NCBI GenBank assembly: GCA_964557975.1
Contig: CAZLCG010000007.1
Location: forward strand, 1-62,176
Direction: 5' to 3'
From: Fimenecus sp964557975
GTDB taxonomy: Bacteria; Bacillota; Clostridia; Oscillospirales; Acutalibacteraceae
DNA: 62,176 nt
How positions within the stretch are numbered: position 1 is the stretch's first letter; every line of letters starts with the position of its first letter. Made by a program: the position numbers and the translations under genes. Below the pieces are notes generated by a model that was not told the DNA's origin, made no database searches, and saw only the letters and a list, made by a program, of their open reading frames with translations. This document shows, piece by piece, positions 1-8,933 of this stretch.

Positions 1-139
1 TACCAACGGCGAGGTTTTCTAATTTTGTAACACATCATTGACAAACCTACAATTTAATCAATTTGTGCTTTTTATTAAATAACCGAAAAAATAGACAAAT
101 TATAGCGGAAAAATCGCATTTTGTTTTGCTAAATTATTC

Positions 140-168
140 TTGTTTTTAAAATTCAAAATGCTTATAAT
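140..168 (+). promoter_or_regulatory. Promoter of the V-type ATPase operon
   Basis: TTGTTT (140-145), a 17-base spacer and a perfect TATAAT (163-168) lie 37 bases before the first GTG. The rest of 1-204 is very AT-rich and I see no gene in it. A TTGACA at 38-43 has no matching -10 box. Confidence 0.7.
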
Positions 169-204
169 ATATCTTAAAATGATGAAGCAAAAGGAGGCTT
201 TCCC

Positions 205-516
205 GTGGAAAATATGCTCAGAGAAATAGTTGAAACCGACAAGGCCTCAAGGCTTGACGTTCAAAAGGCTGTGCACAGACGTGAGAAGCTGACAAACGAG
301 CTTGCCGAAGCAAAAGAAAAAACGGACGCGGAGTATAAAAGAAAAGCCGAAGAAAAGGTCGAAAGATTAAAGAAATCAGCCGAAAAAGAGGTTGCCGAAA
401 TAAAAGAAAAAATAGAACTTGAGACCGACGAAAAAAGCAAAGCGCTTATAAAAAGCTATGAAGAAAATCATACGGAATGGGAAAAGTCGGTCTTTAACGC
501 TGTAATCGGCAAATAA
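205..516 (+). CDS. V-type ATPase subunit G/H-like stalk coiled coil
   Basis: A 103-residue, highly charged (K/E-rich) protein that should form one long helix or coiled coil. That is typical of the peripheral-stalk G/H subunit of bacterial and archaeal V/A-type ATPases, which pairs with subunit E to hold the catalytic head against the membrane part. It starts at GTG 205 behind AAGGAGG (191-197). It is the first gene of the nine-gene ATPase operon and lies just downstream of a good promoter. Stalk subunits diverge quickly, so the assignment rests on size, composition and position rather than on a motif. Confidence 0.75.
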   Translation: MENMLREIVETDKASRLDVQKAVHRREKLTNELAEAKEKTDAEYKRKAEEKVERLKKSAEKEVAEIKEKIELETDEKSKALIKSYEENHTEWEKSVFNAVIGK

Positions 517-553
517 TAATCTTTTAATTTAAATTTTGAAGGGGGGCGGTAAA

Positions 554-1606
554 ATGAGTAAAATATCAAGCCTGTCAAGCAATGCGATACTTGCGAAGTC
601 TCGGGCTATGTATGCCTATTCTCTAACCGAAGAGGATTACGCCGCTCTCATTTCCTGCCGCTCGGTAAATGAAATTGCAGGTTATTTAAAGACTCACACC
701 GTATACGGTAAAAGCCCTTTGTTTGCGGCTGATTCAAGATATTCCCGTTCAAGGCTTGAAGCGCAGATAAGACACTATGCCTATAACGAAATCGCGCAGC
801 TTGCCGCTTTCGAGGGAGCAATCGGAGGAAAACTTAACGGGATAATATATTTAAGTTATGATATAACCCTTATTTTGGCTTGCGCCGACAAGCTTGACAC
901 AAATACGGTTTCGGATTTATCGCTTTTCACACCCGAAATGATAAAAAACCGTTCCTCTCTCGACATTCCGTCTCTTGAAAGAGCAACGAGCTTTAAGGAG
1001 CTTTACGACGCGCTTTCGGGAACAGAATACAAAAAACCGCTTGATATATTTTTTAACGGCGCGGCGGCTTTTTCAATTCCCGCGCTTGAAAACGCGCTGT
1101 ACGGATATATGTGCGATGAAGTAAAAAAGCTTGTAAAGAAAAACTGCGGCGGCGCTTCGCGGAAAGAATTACTCGAATTGTTTGAGACTAAATCGGATTT
1201 CAAAATGTTTGAAAGCATTTACAGAATGAAGAAATATTTTCCGTCAGAGCCTCTTGACTTGACAAAAATTTTCTGTTCGGGGCTTTCGGGGCTTTCCTTG
1301 GATGAAATAAAAAAAATGCTTGCTTCCGACAGCGCCGAAGAAGCGCTTAACCTTTTCAAAGCCTCAAAATACGGAAAATATTTAGACGAAAGGTATATGG
1401 GCAGGCTTGAAAAATGCACGCACATCGCATTACAGACCTTCTTTAAAAAAAGGCTTCGGTTTTCGACCGTTCCCGAGGCGGTTATGTTCTGCTATTTCTT
1501 TATTCTCGAAAATGAGGTTAAAAATATAATTCATATCACGGAGGGCGTGCGTTATGCTCTGCCGCCCGAAGAAATAGAAAGCTTTCTTATCTTAGGCACG
1601 GAATAA
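554..1606 (+). CDS. ntpC: V-type ATP synthase subunit C
   Basis: A 350-residue, mostly helical protein of the AC39/subunit C family. It is the funnel-shaped socket that links the central rotor shaft (D/F) to the membrane K ring. The frame opens at a TTG at 536, but the ATG at 554 is the better start because the G-rich GGGGGGCGG just before it serves as the ribosome site. Length fits the family, and the tandem three-repeat helical architecture is consistent with the sequence (for example the repeated Y-L-Y-tract and GLSL-DEIKK segments). It lies between the stalk gene and subunit I. Symbol by analogy with the Enterococcus ntp operon. Confidence 0.85.
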   Translation: MSKISSLSSNAILAKSRAMYAYSLTEEDYAALISCRSVNEIAGYLKTHTVYGKSPLFAADSRYSRSRLEAQIRHYAYNEIAQLAAFEGAIGGKLNGIIYLSYDITLILACADKLDTNTVSDLSLFTPEMIKNRSSLDIPSLERATSFKELYDALSGTEYKKPLDIFFNGAAAFSIPALENALYGYMCDEVKKLVKKNCGGASRKELLELFETKSDFKMFESIYRMKKYFPSEPLDLTKIFCSGLSGLSLDEIKKMLASDSAEEALNLFKASKYGKYLDERYMGRLEKCTHIALQTFFKKRLRFSTVPEAVMFCYFFILENEVKNIIHITEGVRYALPPEEIESFLILGTE

Positions 1607-1654
1607 CCTGTCGCGGTATGCCTAACCGAAAAATGACGGCGAAAGGAGAACAAA

Positions 1655-3595
1655 ATGTCCATAGAAAAAATGACGCTTATCAAAATAAGCGGCGGTCTTG
1701 AAAAAATGTCGGAAGTCGGCGGCAAGCTGTACGAAAGCGAATGTTTTCATCCCGAGCCTGCGGCAAAAATGATTTCAGCTGATATGGGCTTCATCCCGTT
1801 TGTTGATGAAAACACATATACTTCGGAGCTTTCCGATTTAACCGAGCTTGCAAAAAATGCGGATTTAACGCTTCAGCTTATGAGCTTAAACGAGCAGGCG
1901 GAGGTGAGCGACGGCGACCGTGAATACATAAAAACCGTCAAAGCAAAAATTCAAAGGTATTATGACGAGATAAATTCGCTTGAAGAACAGAAAAACATCT
2001 GCGAACAGGGTATTAAAAGCTATGAGCATTTCATCGGGCTTAACGTTGACCTTGACGATATTGCGGAATGTGAATTTATAAAGGTTCGCTTCGGTCATCT
2101 CCCCAAAGAGAGCTACAAGAGGCTCAATACGATGTATAAGGACAATCCTTATATATTCTTCTATCCCTGTTCCGAAAACGAAACGGATTATTGGGGCGCT
2201 TATTTTGCTACGGTTGATATCCTTGACGAAATAGACGGCGTCTTTGCGTTCCTGTTTTTCGAGCCTGCCAAGGTTCCGGGCGCGGCAGGCAAGGTTGACG
2301 AGGTAATAAACGAATGTCAAAAGAGCATTGAAATTATTTCGTCACAGCTTGACAGTACAAAAAATGAAATGCATAGCTTTGTAAACAAAGAGGTTGAGCA
2401 TATAAACTATATTTACTCAAGTCTTGTTTATTTAAATTCCCTTTATGAGCTGAGAAGCTATGCGCTTCACAGCGAAAAGCGCTTTGTGTTCGTAGGGTAT
2501 GTACCCGCCTGCGATGTAAAAAGGCTTGAAGATTCCTTAATCGGCATTCAGGGCGTCAATATTGAATGTGAGGACGCCCGCAAGGACGGCGAAACAGCCG
2601 TTCCCGTGAAATATAAAAAGGGAATAAAGCCTTTCAGCTTTTTGGTTGAGCCGTATAGGTTTTACGTCGATATGTACGGAACGCCGAGCTATGACGACGT
2701 TGATATCACCCCGTTTGTCGCCGTGACCTATACAATTCTGTTCGGCATAATGTTCGGCGACTTGGGTCAGGGCTTAATCCTTTCAATAATCGGCTTTTTA
2801 ATGTGGAAGCTTAAAAGAATGGGGCTCGGAAAAATACTTATTCCCTGCGGTATTTCGTCAATGGTGTTCGGCTTTATTTTCGGCAGCGTATTCGGCTATG
2901 AAGAAATGCTTGACCCCGTTTACGAGGCGCTCGGCTGGGGCTCAAAGCCGATTTCGGTTATGGACAGCATTAACACGGTTCTGCTCGTCGCAATCGGCAT
3001 AGGCGTTGCTCTTACGGTTGCCGCAATAATTATTAACATATACGCCTGTATAAAGCGAAAGCACTTCGGTGAGGCGCTGTTCAGCCAAAACGGCGTTGCG
3101 GGGCTTCTTTTATATCTTGCGGGTGTAAATCTCGCCTCGGGCTTTATGGGCGGACCCGCTCCCATAACCACCTCGACCTCGGCGGTAATCCTCGTTGTGT
3201 GTGCAATTCTGCTGTTTATAAAAGAAATACCGATAGGTATTATTGATAAGCGTCCGGATTGGAAGCCTGACAGCGTTATGGATTTTATACTCCAGAATTT
3301 ATTTGAGCTTCTTGAATATATCCTGTCGTATTTAAGCAACACCGTTTCGTTTTTGCGCGTCGGCGCGTTTGTGCTTGTTCACGCGGGTATGATGATGGTT
3401 GTGTTCTCGCTTGCGGGCGAAAACGAAAATACGGTCGTGATTATATTGGGAAACATCCTTGTTATCGCGCTCGAAGGTCTTTTAACCGGTATTCAGGGTT
3501 TAAGACTTGAGTATTACGAAATGTTCAGCCGTTTCTTTGACGGAAGCGGCGTTCAGTATAAGCCCGTCACACTGAAAAAGCAAAAAAATATATAA
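1655..3595 (+). CDS. ntpI: V-type ATP synthase subunit I (membrane stator)
   Basis: A 646-residue equivalent of eukaryotic subunit a. Residues 1 to about 330 form the soluble, helix-rich peripheral half. The remainder holds seven to eight membrane helices, including the FGDLGQGLI turn and a late helix with SFLRVGAFVLVHAG. The arginine in this last segment corresponds to the stator arginine that faces the ion-binding carboxylate of the K ring. ATG 1655 is preceded by GAAAGGAG. Together with K it forms the ion path through the membrane. Length is normal for the family. Confidence 0.93.
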   Translation: MSIEKMTLIKISGGLEKMSEVGGKLYESECFHPEPAAKMISADMGFIPFVDENTYTSELSDLTELAKNADLTLQLMSLNEQAEVSDGDREYIKTVKAKIQRYYDEINSLEEQKNICEQGIKSYEHFIGLNVDLDDIAECEFIKVRFGHLPKESYKRLNTMYKDNPYIFFYPCSENETDYWGAYFATVDILDEIDGVFAFLFFEPAKVPGAAGKVDEVINECQKSIEIISSQLDSTKNEMHSFVNKEVEHINYIYSSLVYLNSLYELRSYALHSEKRFVFVGYVPACDVKRLEDSLIGIQGVNIECEDARKDGETAVPVKYKKGIKPFSFLVEPYRFYVDMYGTPSYDDVDITPFVAVTYTILFGIMFGDLGQGLILSIIGFLMWKLKRMGLGKILIPCGISSMVFGFIFGSVFGYEEMLDPVYEALGWGSKPISVMDSINTVLLVAIGIGVALTVAAIIINIYACIKRKHFGEALFSQNGVAGLLLYLAGVNLASGFMGGPAPITTSTSAVILVVCAILLFIKEIPIGIIDKRPDWKPDSVMDFILQNLFELLEYILSYLSNTVSFLRVGAFVLVHAGMMMVVFSLAGENENTVVIILGNILVIALEGLLTGIQGLRLEYYEMFSRFFDGSGVQYKPVTLKKQKNI

Positions 3596-3614
3596 TATTT
3601 CGGAGGAATTAAAA

Positions 3615-4076
3615 ATGACAACTCTTTTCTGCATCCTTATGGTTCTCGCGCCCGTTGCGCTTTTCTCGACTGCCTTTATCGCCGCAAAAAATATGAACAG
3701 CGGTAAAAGAATTAAAAAGCCCGTATGTATGAATCTCGCGGTTTTTGCGGTTCTTGCGGTTCTTATGAGCGTTCTTTGCGTTAACGTCTTTGCGGCGGAA
3801 AACGCTGACGCTTCGACCGAAACAGCCTCCGTTGAGGTAACCGAGGAAGCCCAAACGGATAATTCAAAGGGCTTGGGCCTTTTAGCTGCGGGTCTTGTTA
3901 CGGGTCTTGCAGGCATCGGCGGAGGTATCGCCGTTGCGGCAGGCGCTCCGGCGGCAATTGCGGCAACCGCCGAAAATCCGAAGTCATTCGGTAAATCCAT
4001 TATTTTCGTCGCGCTTGGCGAATCGATAGCCCTTTACGGCGTTGTTATTTCGATTCTTATACTTAACAAAATCTGA
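3615..4076 (+). CDS. ntpK: V-type ATP synthase subunit K (c-ring proteolipid) with N-terminal presequence-like hairpin
   Basis: A 153-residue proteolipid. Only residues 86-153 look like a canonical c-subunit hairpin: a Gly/Ala-rich helix (about 88-118), the polar NPKSFGK loop (121-127) and a second helix with the single ion-binding glutamate E136 in ALGES. The first 61 residues hold two hydrophobic stretches (about 4-23 and 40-59) that do not resemble c helices. They end in VFA-A, which looks like a signal-peptidase site, followed by an acidic linker (61-84). The glutamine that helps bind Na+ in Na+-type c subunits is not evident in helix 1, so proton use is possible (inference). ATG 3615 has a GGAGG site. 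Confidence 0.85.
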   Translation: MTTLFCILMVLAPVALFSTAFIAAKNMNSGKRIKKPVCMNLAVFAVLAVLMSVLCVNVFAAENADASTETASVEVTEEAQTDNSKGLGLLAAGLVTGLAGIGGGIAVAAGAPAAIAATAENPKSFGKSIIFVALGESIALYGVVISILILNKI

Positions 4077-4090
4077 TAGGACGTGTTTTT

Positions 4091-4396
4091 ATGCGGATGC
4101 TCCTGATTACGGACAACACTGACGCTATGATAGGTATGCGCCTTGCAGGAATTGAAGCCGTACGCGCGAGGAACGCCGAAGAAGCGCGCGCTCAAATTCA
4201 AGAAGCGGCTTCAGACGAAAATATAGGCATAATACTGCTTACGGCAAATGTTGAAAAGATGTGCGGCGAAATCCTGTTTGGGATAAAGCAGGCAAAAAGA
4301 CCGCTTGTCGCTGTTATACCCGACAGCGACGGAAACGGCAGAAACGAAAACGCAATCACCGACTACATCAGGGACGCTGTAGGAATTAAAATTTGA
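4091..4396 (+). CDS. V-type ATP synthase subunit F
   Basis: A 101-residue CheY-like alpha/beta protein with the family pattern: an N-terminal strand with the ITD turn, a central GIILLTA strand and an RPLVAVIPD strand. Subunit F binds the D shaft in the rotor and modulates ATP hydrolysis. It starts 15 bases after subunit K, with GGACGTG as a modest ribosome site. Naming differs between systems (ntpG in Enterococcus, atpF in archaea), so no symbol is given. Confidence 0.88.
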   Translation: MRMLLITDNTDAMIGMRLAGIEAVRARNAEEARAQIQEAASDENIGIILLTANVEKMCGEILFGIKQAKRPLVAVIPDSDGNGRNENAITDYIRDAVGIKI

Positions 4397-4418
4397 CGAC
4401 TTACCCGAGGTGAAAGGA

Positions 4419-5009
4419 ATGGACGCTTCAGTTAACAATACGAAAGCATTTACCGACGCTATCAAACGGATGGCGGCTGAAAAGTGCAGGCAAATAGATG
4501 AAGAAACCGAAGCCTTACGCAGACAGCGTCTTAAAGCCTTAAAAGAGGACGCCGAAACGCGTTATAAAGGATATGCGGATTTTGAAACGGTAAGGATAAA
4601 CGCCAAAAAGAACCGTGAAATCTGCGAAGCTCAGCAGGAAGCGAAAAAACAGCTTGCAGACAAGCGCTCCGAGCTTACGGAAGCTGTATTTGCGTCGGTG
4701 CGTAGAATGCTTGCGGATTTTTCAAAGACAGAGGAATATAAACAGCTGCTTTTATCTTTGGCGCGCGAGGCTGCCGAAGCATTTGAGGGCGGCGAGCTTG
4801 AGTTTTTTGTAAAGCCCGACGATATGAAATATTCCTCCGATATAAAAGAACTGGCCGACGGCTGCGCCGTAACCGCTTGCGATGAAATCAAGCTCGGCGG
4901 CGTAAGGGTCAGAGATAAGAGAAGCTCCTGCCTTGCGGACAGCACTCTTGACGCAGGGCTTTTAAGCCAAAGAGAATGGTTTTTGGCTCAATCCGGATTA
5001 AAAATATAA
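4419..5009 (+). CDS. V-type ATP synthase subunit E (peripheral stalk)
   Basis: The E subunit of the peripheral stalk: a long charged N-terminal helix (about 15-110) that pairs with the G/H-like subunit, followed by a small alpha/beta head (about 115-196) with the typical GGVRVRDKRS strand. The frame is open from GTG 4410, but ATG 4419 is preferred because GAGGTG (4407-4412) then sits six bases upstream. That gives 196 residues. It lies 14 bases before subunit A. Confidence 0.85.
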   Translation: MDASVNNTKAFTDAIKRMAAEKCRQIDEETEALRRQRLKALKEDAETRYKGYADFETVRINAKKNREICEAQQEAKKQLADKRSELTEAVFASVRRMLADFSKTEEYKQLLLSLAREAAEAFEGGELEFFVKPDDMKYSSDIKELADGCAVTACDEIKLGGVRVRDKRSSCLADSTLDAGLLSQREWFLAQSGLKI

Positions 5010-5022
5010 GGGGGGAAATGTT

Positions 5023-6777
5023 ATGCGGGAAAATAAAATATTCGGCATAAACGGCCCCGTCGTAACAGTAAAGGGCAAAACCGATTTAAGTATGATGGAA
5101 ACCGTCTATGTCGGCAATTCGCACTTAATCGGCGAGGTCATTAAGGTTGACAGCAATAAAACGACAATTCAGGTCTACGAGGAAACCACGGGGCTTAAGC
5201 CCGATGAGCCCGTCATCTCAACGGGGCTTCCGCTGTCTGTTACTTTAGGTCCCGGTATTATAGGCAACATATTTGACGGTATTCAAAGACCGCTGCCCGA
5301 AATAGAAAAGAAATTCGGTCCTTTCATAGGCAAGGGCGCGGATTTTAATGCCCTTGATGAAAAGAAAAAATACAAGGTTACCGTATCCGCCAAGGTCGGC
5401 GAGCATCTGAACGGCGGCGACGTCTTTGCATCCTGCCCCGAAACGCCGGTTATCACCCACAGGGCGATGCTTCCCCCAACGCTTTCGGGCGAGGTTACGG
5501 AGGTCACGCCCGACGGCGAGTACACGGTAAACGACACAATAATTAAGATTAAAAACGAAAACGGCAAGGTTACGGAAGTATCCCTCAAGCAGAAATGGCC
5601 AATCAGAAATCCCAGACCGGTCAGAAAAAGACTTCCTGCCGTAAAGCCTCTTATTACGGGTCAGCGTGTGATCGACGCCTTGTTCCCAATAGCCAAGGGC
5701 GGCGCGGCGGCAATCCCCGGCGGCTTCGGAACGGGAAAAACCATGACGCAGCATCAGCTCGCCAAATGGTGCGATGCAGACATAATCATATATGTTGGCT
5801 GCGGCGAAAGAGGCAACGAAATGACGCAGGTGCTTTCGGAATTTTCAGAAATTGTCGATCCGAAAACCCAGCGTCCCCTGCTTGAAAGAACGGTGCTGAT
5901 AGCCAACACCTCAAATATGCCCGTTGCCGCCCGTGAAGCGTCAATTTACACGGGCATCACGCTTGCAGAGTATTACAGGGATATGGGCTATCACACGGCA
6001 TTGATGGCGGACTCCACCTCGCGTTGGGCTGAGGCTCTGCGTGAAATTTCGGGCAGACTTGAAGAAATGCCCGCCGATGAAGGCTTCCCCGCATATCTTC
6101 CGTCAAGGCTTTCGGAATTTTACGAGCGTTCGGGCTATACCGAAAACCTAAACGGAACCGAAGGCTCCATTACCCTTATAGGCGCGGTTTCTCCGCAAGG
6201 CTCCGACTTTTCCGAGCCGGTAACTCAAAACACCAAAAGATTTACCCGCTGCTTTTGGGCGCTCGACAAATCTCTTGCCTACGCTCGGCATTATCCCGCG
6301 ATCAACTGGAATCTTTCATACAGCGAATATGTAAACGACCTTTCAAATTGGTACAGAGATAATATCTCTCCCGATTTTATGAAATACCGCGAGGAAATCT
6401 GTGCGATTTTGCTTGAAGAAAATTCCCTTATGGAAATTGTAAAGCTCATAGGCTCGGATGTGCTTCCCGACGACCAGAAGCTGATAATTGAAATCGCAAG
6501 GGTTATAAGGGTAGGATTTTTACAGCAAAACGCTTTCCATCCCGATGACACCTTTGTACCGCTTGAAAAGCAGTTTAAAATGATGCGCGCAATACTTCAC
6601 CTCTATCACCGCTCAAAAGAGGCTGTCGCAAGGCAGATACCTATTTCAAAAATATTATCGACAGGACTTTTCGATAAGCTTATCCGAATTAAATACGACG
6701 TGCCGAACAGCAAAACGGAAATGCTTGACGGTTACATTAAAGAAATTGATACCGTTCTTGACGGAATTATCAAATAA
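5023..6777 (+). CDS. ntpA: V-type ATP synthase catalytic subunit A
   Basis: The catalytic subunit of 584 residues that hydrolyses or makes ATP in the A3B3 head. It has a beta-barrel domain (1-75), the non-homologous insertion typical of A subunits (about 110-195), and a nucleotide-binding domain with Walker A GGFGTGKT (233-240). GERGNEM and the DSTSRWAEALRE segment complete the site. Length matches the family at about 580-590. ATG 5023 follows AAGGGGGG. It is followed after 15 bases by subunit B. Confidence 0.97.
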   Translation: MRENKIFGINGPVVTVKGKTDLSMMETVYVGNSHLIGEVIKVDSNKTTIQVYEETTGLKPDEPVISTGLPLSVTLGPGIIGNIFDGIQRPLPEIEKKFGPFIGKGADFNALDEKKKYKVTVSAKVGEHLNGGDVFASCPETPVITHRAMLPPTLSGEVTEVTPDGEYTVNDTIIKIKNENGKVTEVSLKQKWPIRNPRPVRKRLPAVKPLITGQRVIDALFPIAKGGAAAIPGGFGTGKTMTQHQLAKWCDADIIIYVGCGERGNEMTQVLSEFSEIVDPKTQRPLLERTVLIANTSNMPVAAREASIYTGITLAEYYRDMGYHTALMADSTSRWAEALREISGRLEEMPADEGFPAYLPSRLSEFYERSGYTENLNGTEGSITLIGAVSPQGSDFSEPVTQNTKRFTRCFWALDKSLAYARHYPAINWNLSYSEYVNDLSNWYRDNISPDFMKYREEICAILLEENSLMEIVKLIGSDVLPDDQKLIIEIARVIRVGFLQQNAFHPDDTFVPLEKQFKMMRAILHLYHRSKEAVARQIPISKILSTGLFDKLIRIKYDVPNSKTEMLDGYIKEIDTVLDGIIK

Positions 6778-6792
6778 GGGGGCGGGCTTAGG

Positions 6793-8172
6793 ATGATTAT
6801 TAAGCACTTAAATCTTGATGAAATTAACGGCTCGCTCGTATCGCTTGACGGCGTTAGTGACGCTTCGGCGGAAGAAATCGTCAAGCTTATGACCGACGAC
6901 GGAACTGAGAGGATAGGCAGAATAGTTAAAATTGAAGGGGAAAGAATTACCGTTCAGGTATTTGAGGGCACGCGCGGGCTTTCTATGAGCAACGTCACGA
7001 CGTCGCTTACAGGCAAACCGATGGAAATCGCCCTTTCTCCCGAAATTCTCGGCAGAACCTTTGACGGGCTGGGCAGACCCATTGACGGGCTCGGGGATAT
7101 TTTCCCCGACGAAAAACGCGATGTAAACGGCGCTCCCATAAATCCCGTTTCAAGGGAATATCCGAGGAACTTTATTCAAACGGGGATTTCTTCGATAGAC
7201 GCGCTTGCAACGCTTATCAGAGGACAAAAGCTTCCGATTTTTTCAGGCTCGGGTATGAAGCATAACGAGCTTGCGGTTCAGCTTGTGCGTCAGGCAACCA
7301 TTGCCGACGGCAACGACTTCGCAATAGTCTTTGCCGCAATGGGCGTTAAAAACGACGTTGCGATGTATTTTAAAAATTCCTTTGAAGAGGCAAATGTTAT
7401 GAGCAGGGTCGTAATGCTTTTAAACCTTGCCAACGACCCGATAATTGAAAGAATTATGACGCCGAAATGCGCCCTTACAATTGCCGAGTACCTTGCCTTT
7501 ACGCTTCACAAGCATATACTTGTTATTATGACCGATATGACCTCTTACGCCGAAGCCCTGCGCGAATTTTCAAGCTCAAGGGGCGAAATCCCCGGCAGGA
7601 AAGGCTTTCCCGGCTACCTTTATTCGGATTTAGCGTCGCTCTATGAAAGAGCGGGTATGATTAAGGGCGTTGAAGGCTCTGTTACGCAAATTCCGATTTT
7701 GACCATGCCCAACGACGACATAACCCACCCGATTCCCGATCTTACGGGTTACATTACAGAGGGGCAGATTGTTCTCGACAGAGCACTCGATTACAAGGGT
7801 ATTTATCCGCCCGTGGGCGTCCTGCCGTCGCTTTCAAGACTTATGAAGGACGGCGTCGGCGAGGGCTACACAAGAGAGGATCATCCGGCTCTTTCCAATC
7901 AGCTTTTGGCGACCTATGCAAAGGTTCAGGACGCAAAGGCGCTTGCCTCTGTCATAGGCGAGGATGAGCTTTCAAATGAGGATAAGCTTCTTATGAAATT
8001 CGGCACTGAGTTTGAAAACCGCTTTATAAACCAAAGCTTCACGGAAAACAGAACCATAGACGAAACGCTTGATCTGGGCTGGGAGCTTCTCTCGATGCTT
8101 CCGAGGAATATGCTCGAACGTGTTGATGACGCAACTATAGAAAAGCATTACAAATCAAATCAAAGCATATAA
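6793..8172 (+). CDS. ntpB: V-type ATP synthase regulatory subunit B
   Basis: A 459-residue partner of subunit A in the hexameric head. It keeps the ATPase fold, but the P-loop is degenerate (SGSGMKHNELA), as is normal for the non-catalytic B subunit, which contributes the arginine to the A-B interface. The family-typical TDMTSYAEALRE and PSLSRLMKDGVG segments are intact. It starts at ATG 6793 after a GGGGGCGGG stretch. Confidence 0.97.
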   Translation: MIIKHLNLDEINGSLVSLDGVSDASAEEIVKLMTDDGTERIGRIVKIEGERITVQVFEGTRGLSMSNVTTSLTGKPMEIALSPEILGRTFDGLGRPIDGLGDIFPDEKRDVNGAPINPVSREYPRNFIQTGISSIDALATLIRGQKLPIFSGSGMKHNELAVQLVRQATIADGNDFAIVFAAMGVKNDVAMYFKNSFEEANVMSRVVMLLNLANDPIIERIMTPKCALTIAEYLAFTLHKHILVIMTDMTSYAEALREFSSSRGEIPGRKGFPGYLYSDLASLYERAGMIKGVEGSVTQIPILTMPNDDITHPIPDLTGYITEGQIVLDRALDYKGIYPPVGVLPSLSRLMKDGVGEGYTREDHPALSNQLLATYAKVQDAKALASVIGEDELSNEDKLLMKFGTEFENRFINQSFTENRTIDETLDLGWELLSMLPRNMLERVDDATIEKHYKSNQSI

Positions 8173-8207
8173 ATATTTTTAAGTAATCACGGAAAGGGGG
8201 CGTGAAT

Positions 8208-8834
8208 ATGGCGCAGGTATTTCCCACAAAAGCCAACCTTATGGCAACGCAAAAATCGCTTTCGCTTGCAAAATTGGGCTATGAGCTGATGGACAGAAAA
8301 AGAAACATTCTTATCCGCGAAATGATGCAGCTTATAGACGAGGCAAAGGAAGTTGAAAACAGCATCAACGAGGTTTTTAATAAGGCGTACAAGTCCCTGC
8401 AAACCGCCAACATCACGCTCGGTCTTTGCGGCGATTTTTCAAGAACAGTCCCCGTAGACAAAAGTCTTAACGTAGATTACAGGAGCGTTATGGGCGTTGA
8501 GATACCGAAAGCCCGCGTTGACGACGCGCCTCTTCGACCGTACTATGGGTTTGACAACACAAACAGCTATCTTGACGAGGCTTACCGTGACTTTAACGAA
8601 GCGAAAAAGATGGCGGTAAAATTAGCCGAAACCGAGGCTTCGATTTACCGTCTTGCAGACGCCGTAAAAAAAACTCAGAAGCGTGCAAACGCGCTCAAAA
8701 ATATTATGATTCCTCAGTTTACGGCTACAATTAAATATATCTCGGAGGCGCTTGACGAAAAGGAAAGGGAGGATTTTACAAGCCTTAAAGCCGTTAAGCG
8801 CATAAAAGAGGAAAAGCAAAAGGAAGAACAGTAA
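8208..8834 (+). CDS. ntpD: V-type ATP synthase subunit D (rotor shaft)
   Basis: A 208-residue protein with long N- and C-terminal helices that form the central rotor coiled coil. It begins with the family signature FPTKANLMATQKSLSLA and ends in a highly charged helix. The frame also opens at GTG 8202, but ATG 8208 has AAAGGGGG seven bases upstream and is preferred. It is the last gene of the ATPase operon. A weak hairpin follows at 8875. Confidence 0.95.
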   Translation: MAQVFPTKANLMATQKSLSLAKLGYELMDRKRNILIREMMQLIDEAKEVENSINEVFNKAYKSLQTANITLGLCGDFSRTVPVDKSLNVDYRSVMGVEIPKARVDDAPLRPYYGFDNTNSYLDEAYRDFNEAKKMAVKLAETEASIYRLADAVKKTQKRANALKNIMIPQFTATIKYISEALDEKEREDFTSLKAVKRIKEEKQKEEQ

Positions 8835-8874
8835 TATCTTTTTCGTGCTGAAATCTGTAACCAAAGCGCAAATC

Positions 8875-8899
8875 CTTCATACACTGTTAATGAAGTTTT
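8875..8899 (+). terminator. Weak hairpin after the ATPase operon
   Basis: CTTCAT / ATGAAG (six-base arms, nine-base loop) followed by TTTT. The stem is short and AT-rich, so termination would be partial. It lies between subunit D and the Cys-rich gene, in an AT-rich stretch that probably also holds that gene's promoter. Confidence 0.35.
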
Positions 8900-8933
8900 C
8901 GGACTTATATTTTATATTAACAGGAGGATTTTT

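Noticed and set aside
38..60. TTGACA as the -35 box of the ATPase operon
   Set aside because: No -10-like hexamer at 16-18 bases; the element at 140-168 is a much better match.
3500..4000. Long antisense frame over the K subunit
   Set aside because: It is a shadow of the Ala/Gly-rich proteolipid codons; the plus-strand gene has family motifs and a ribosome site.
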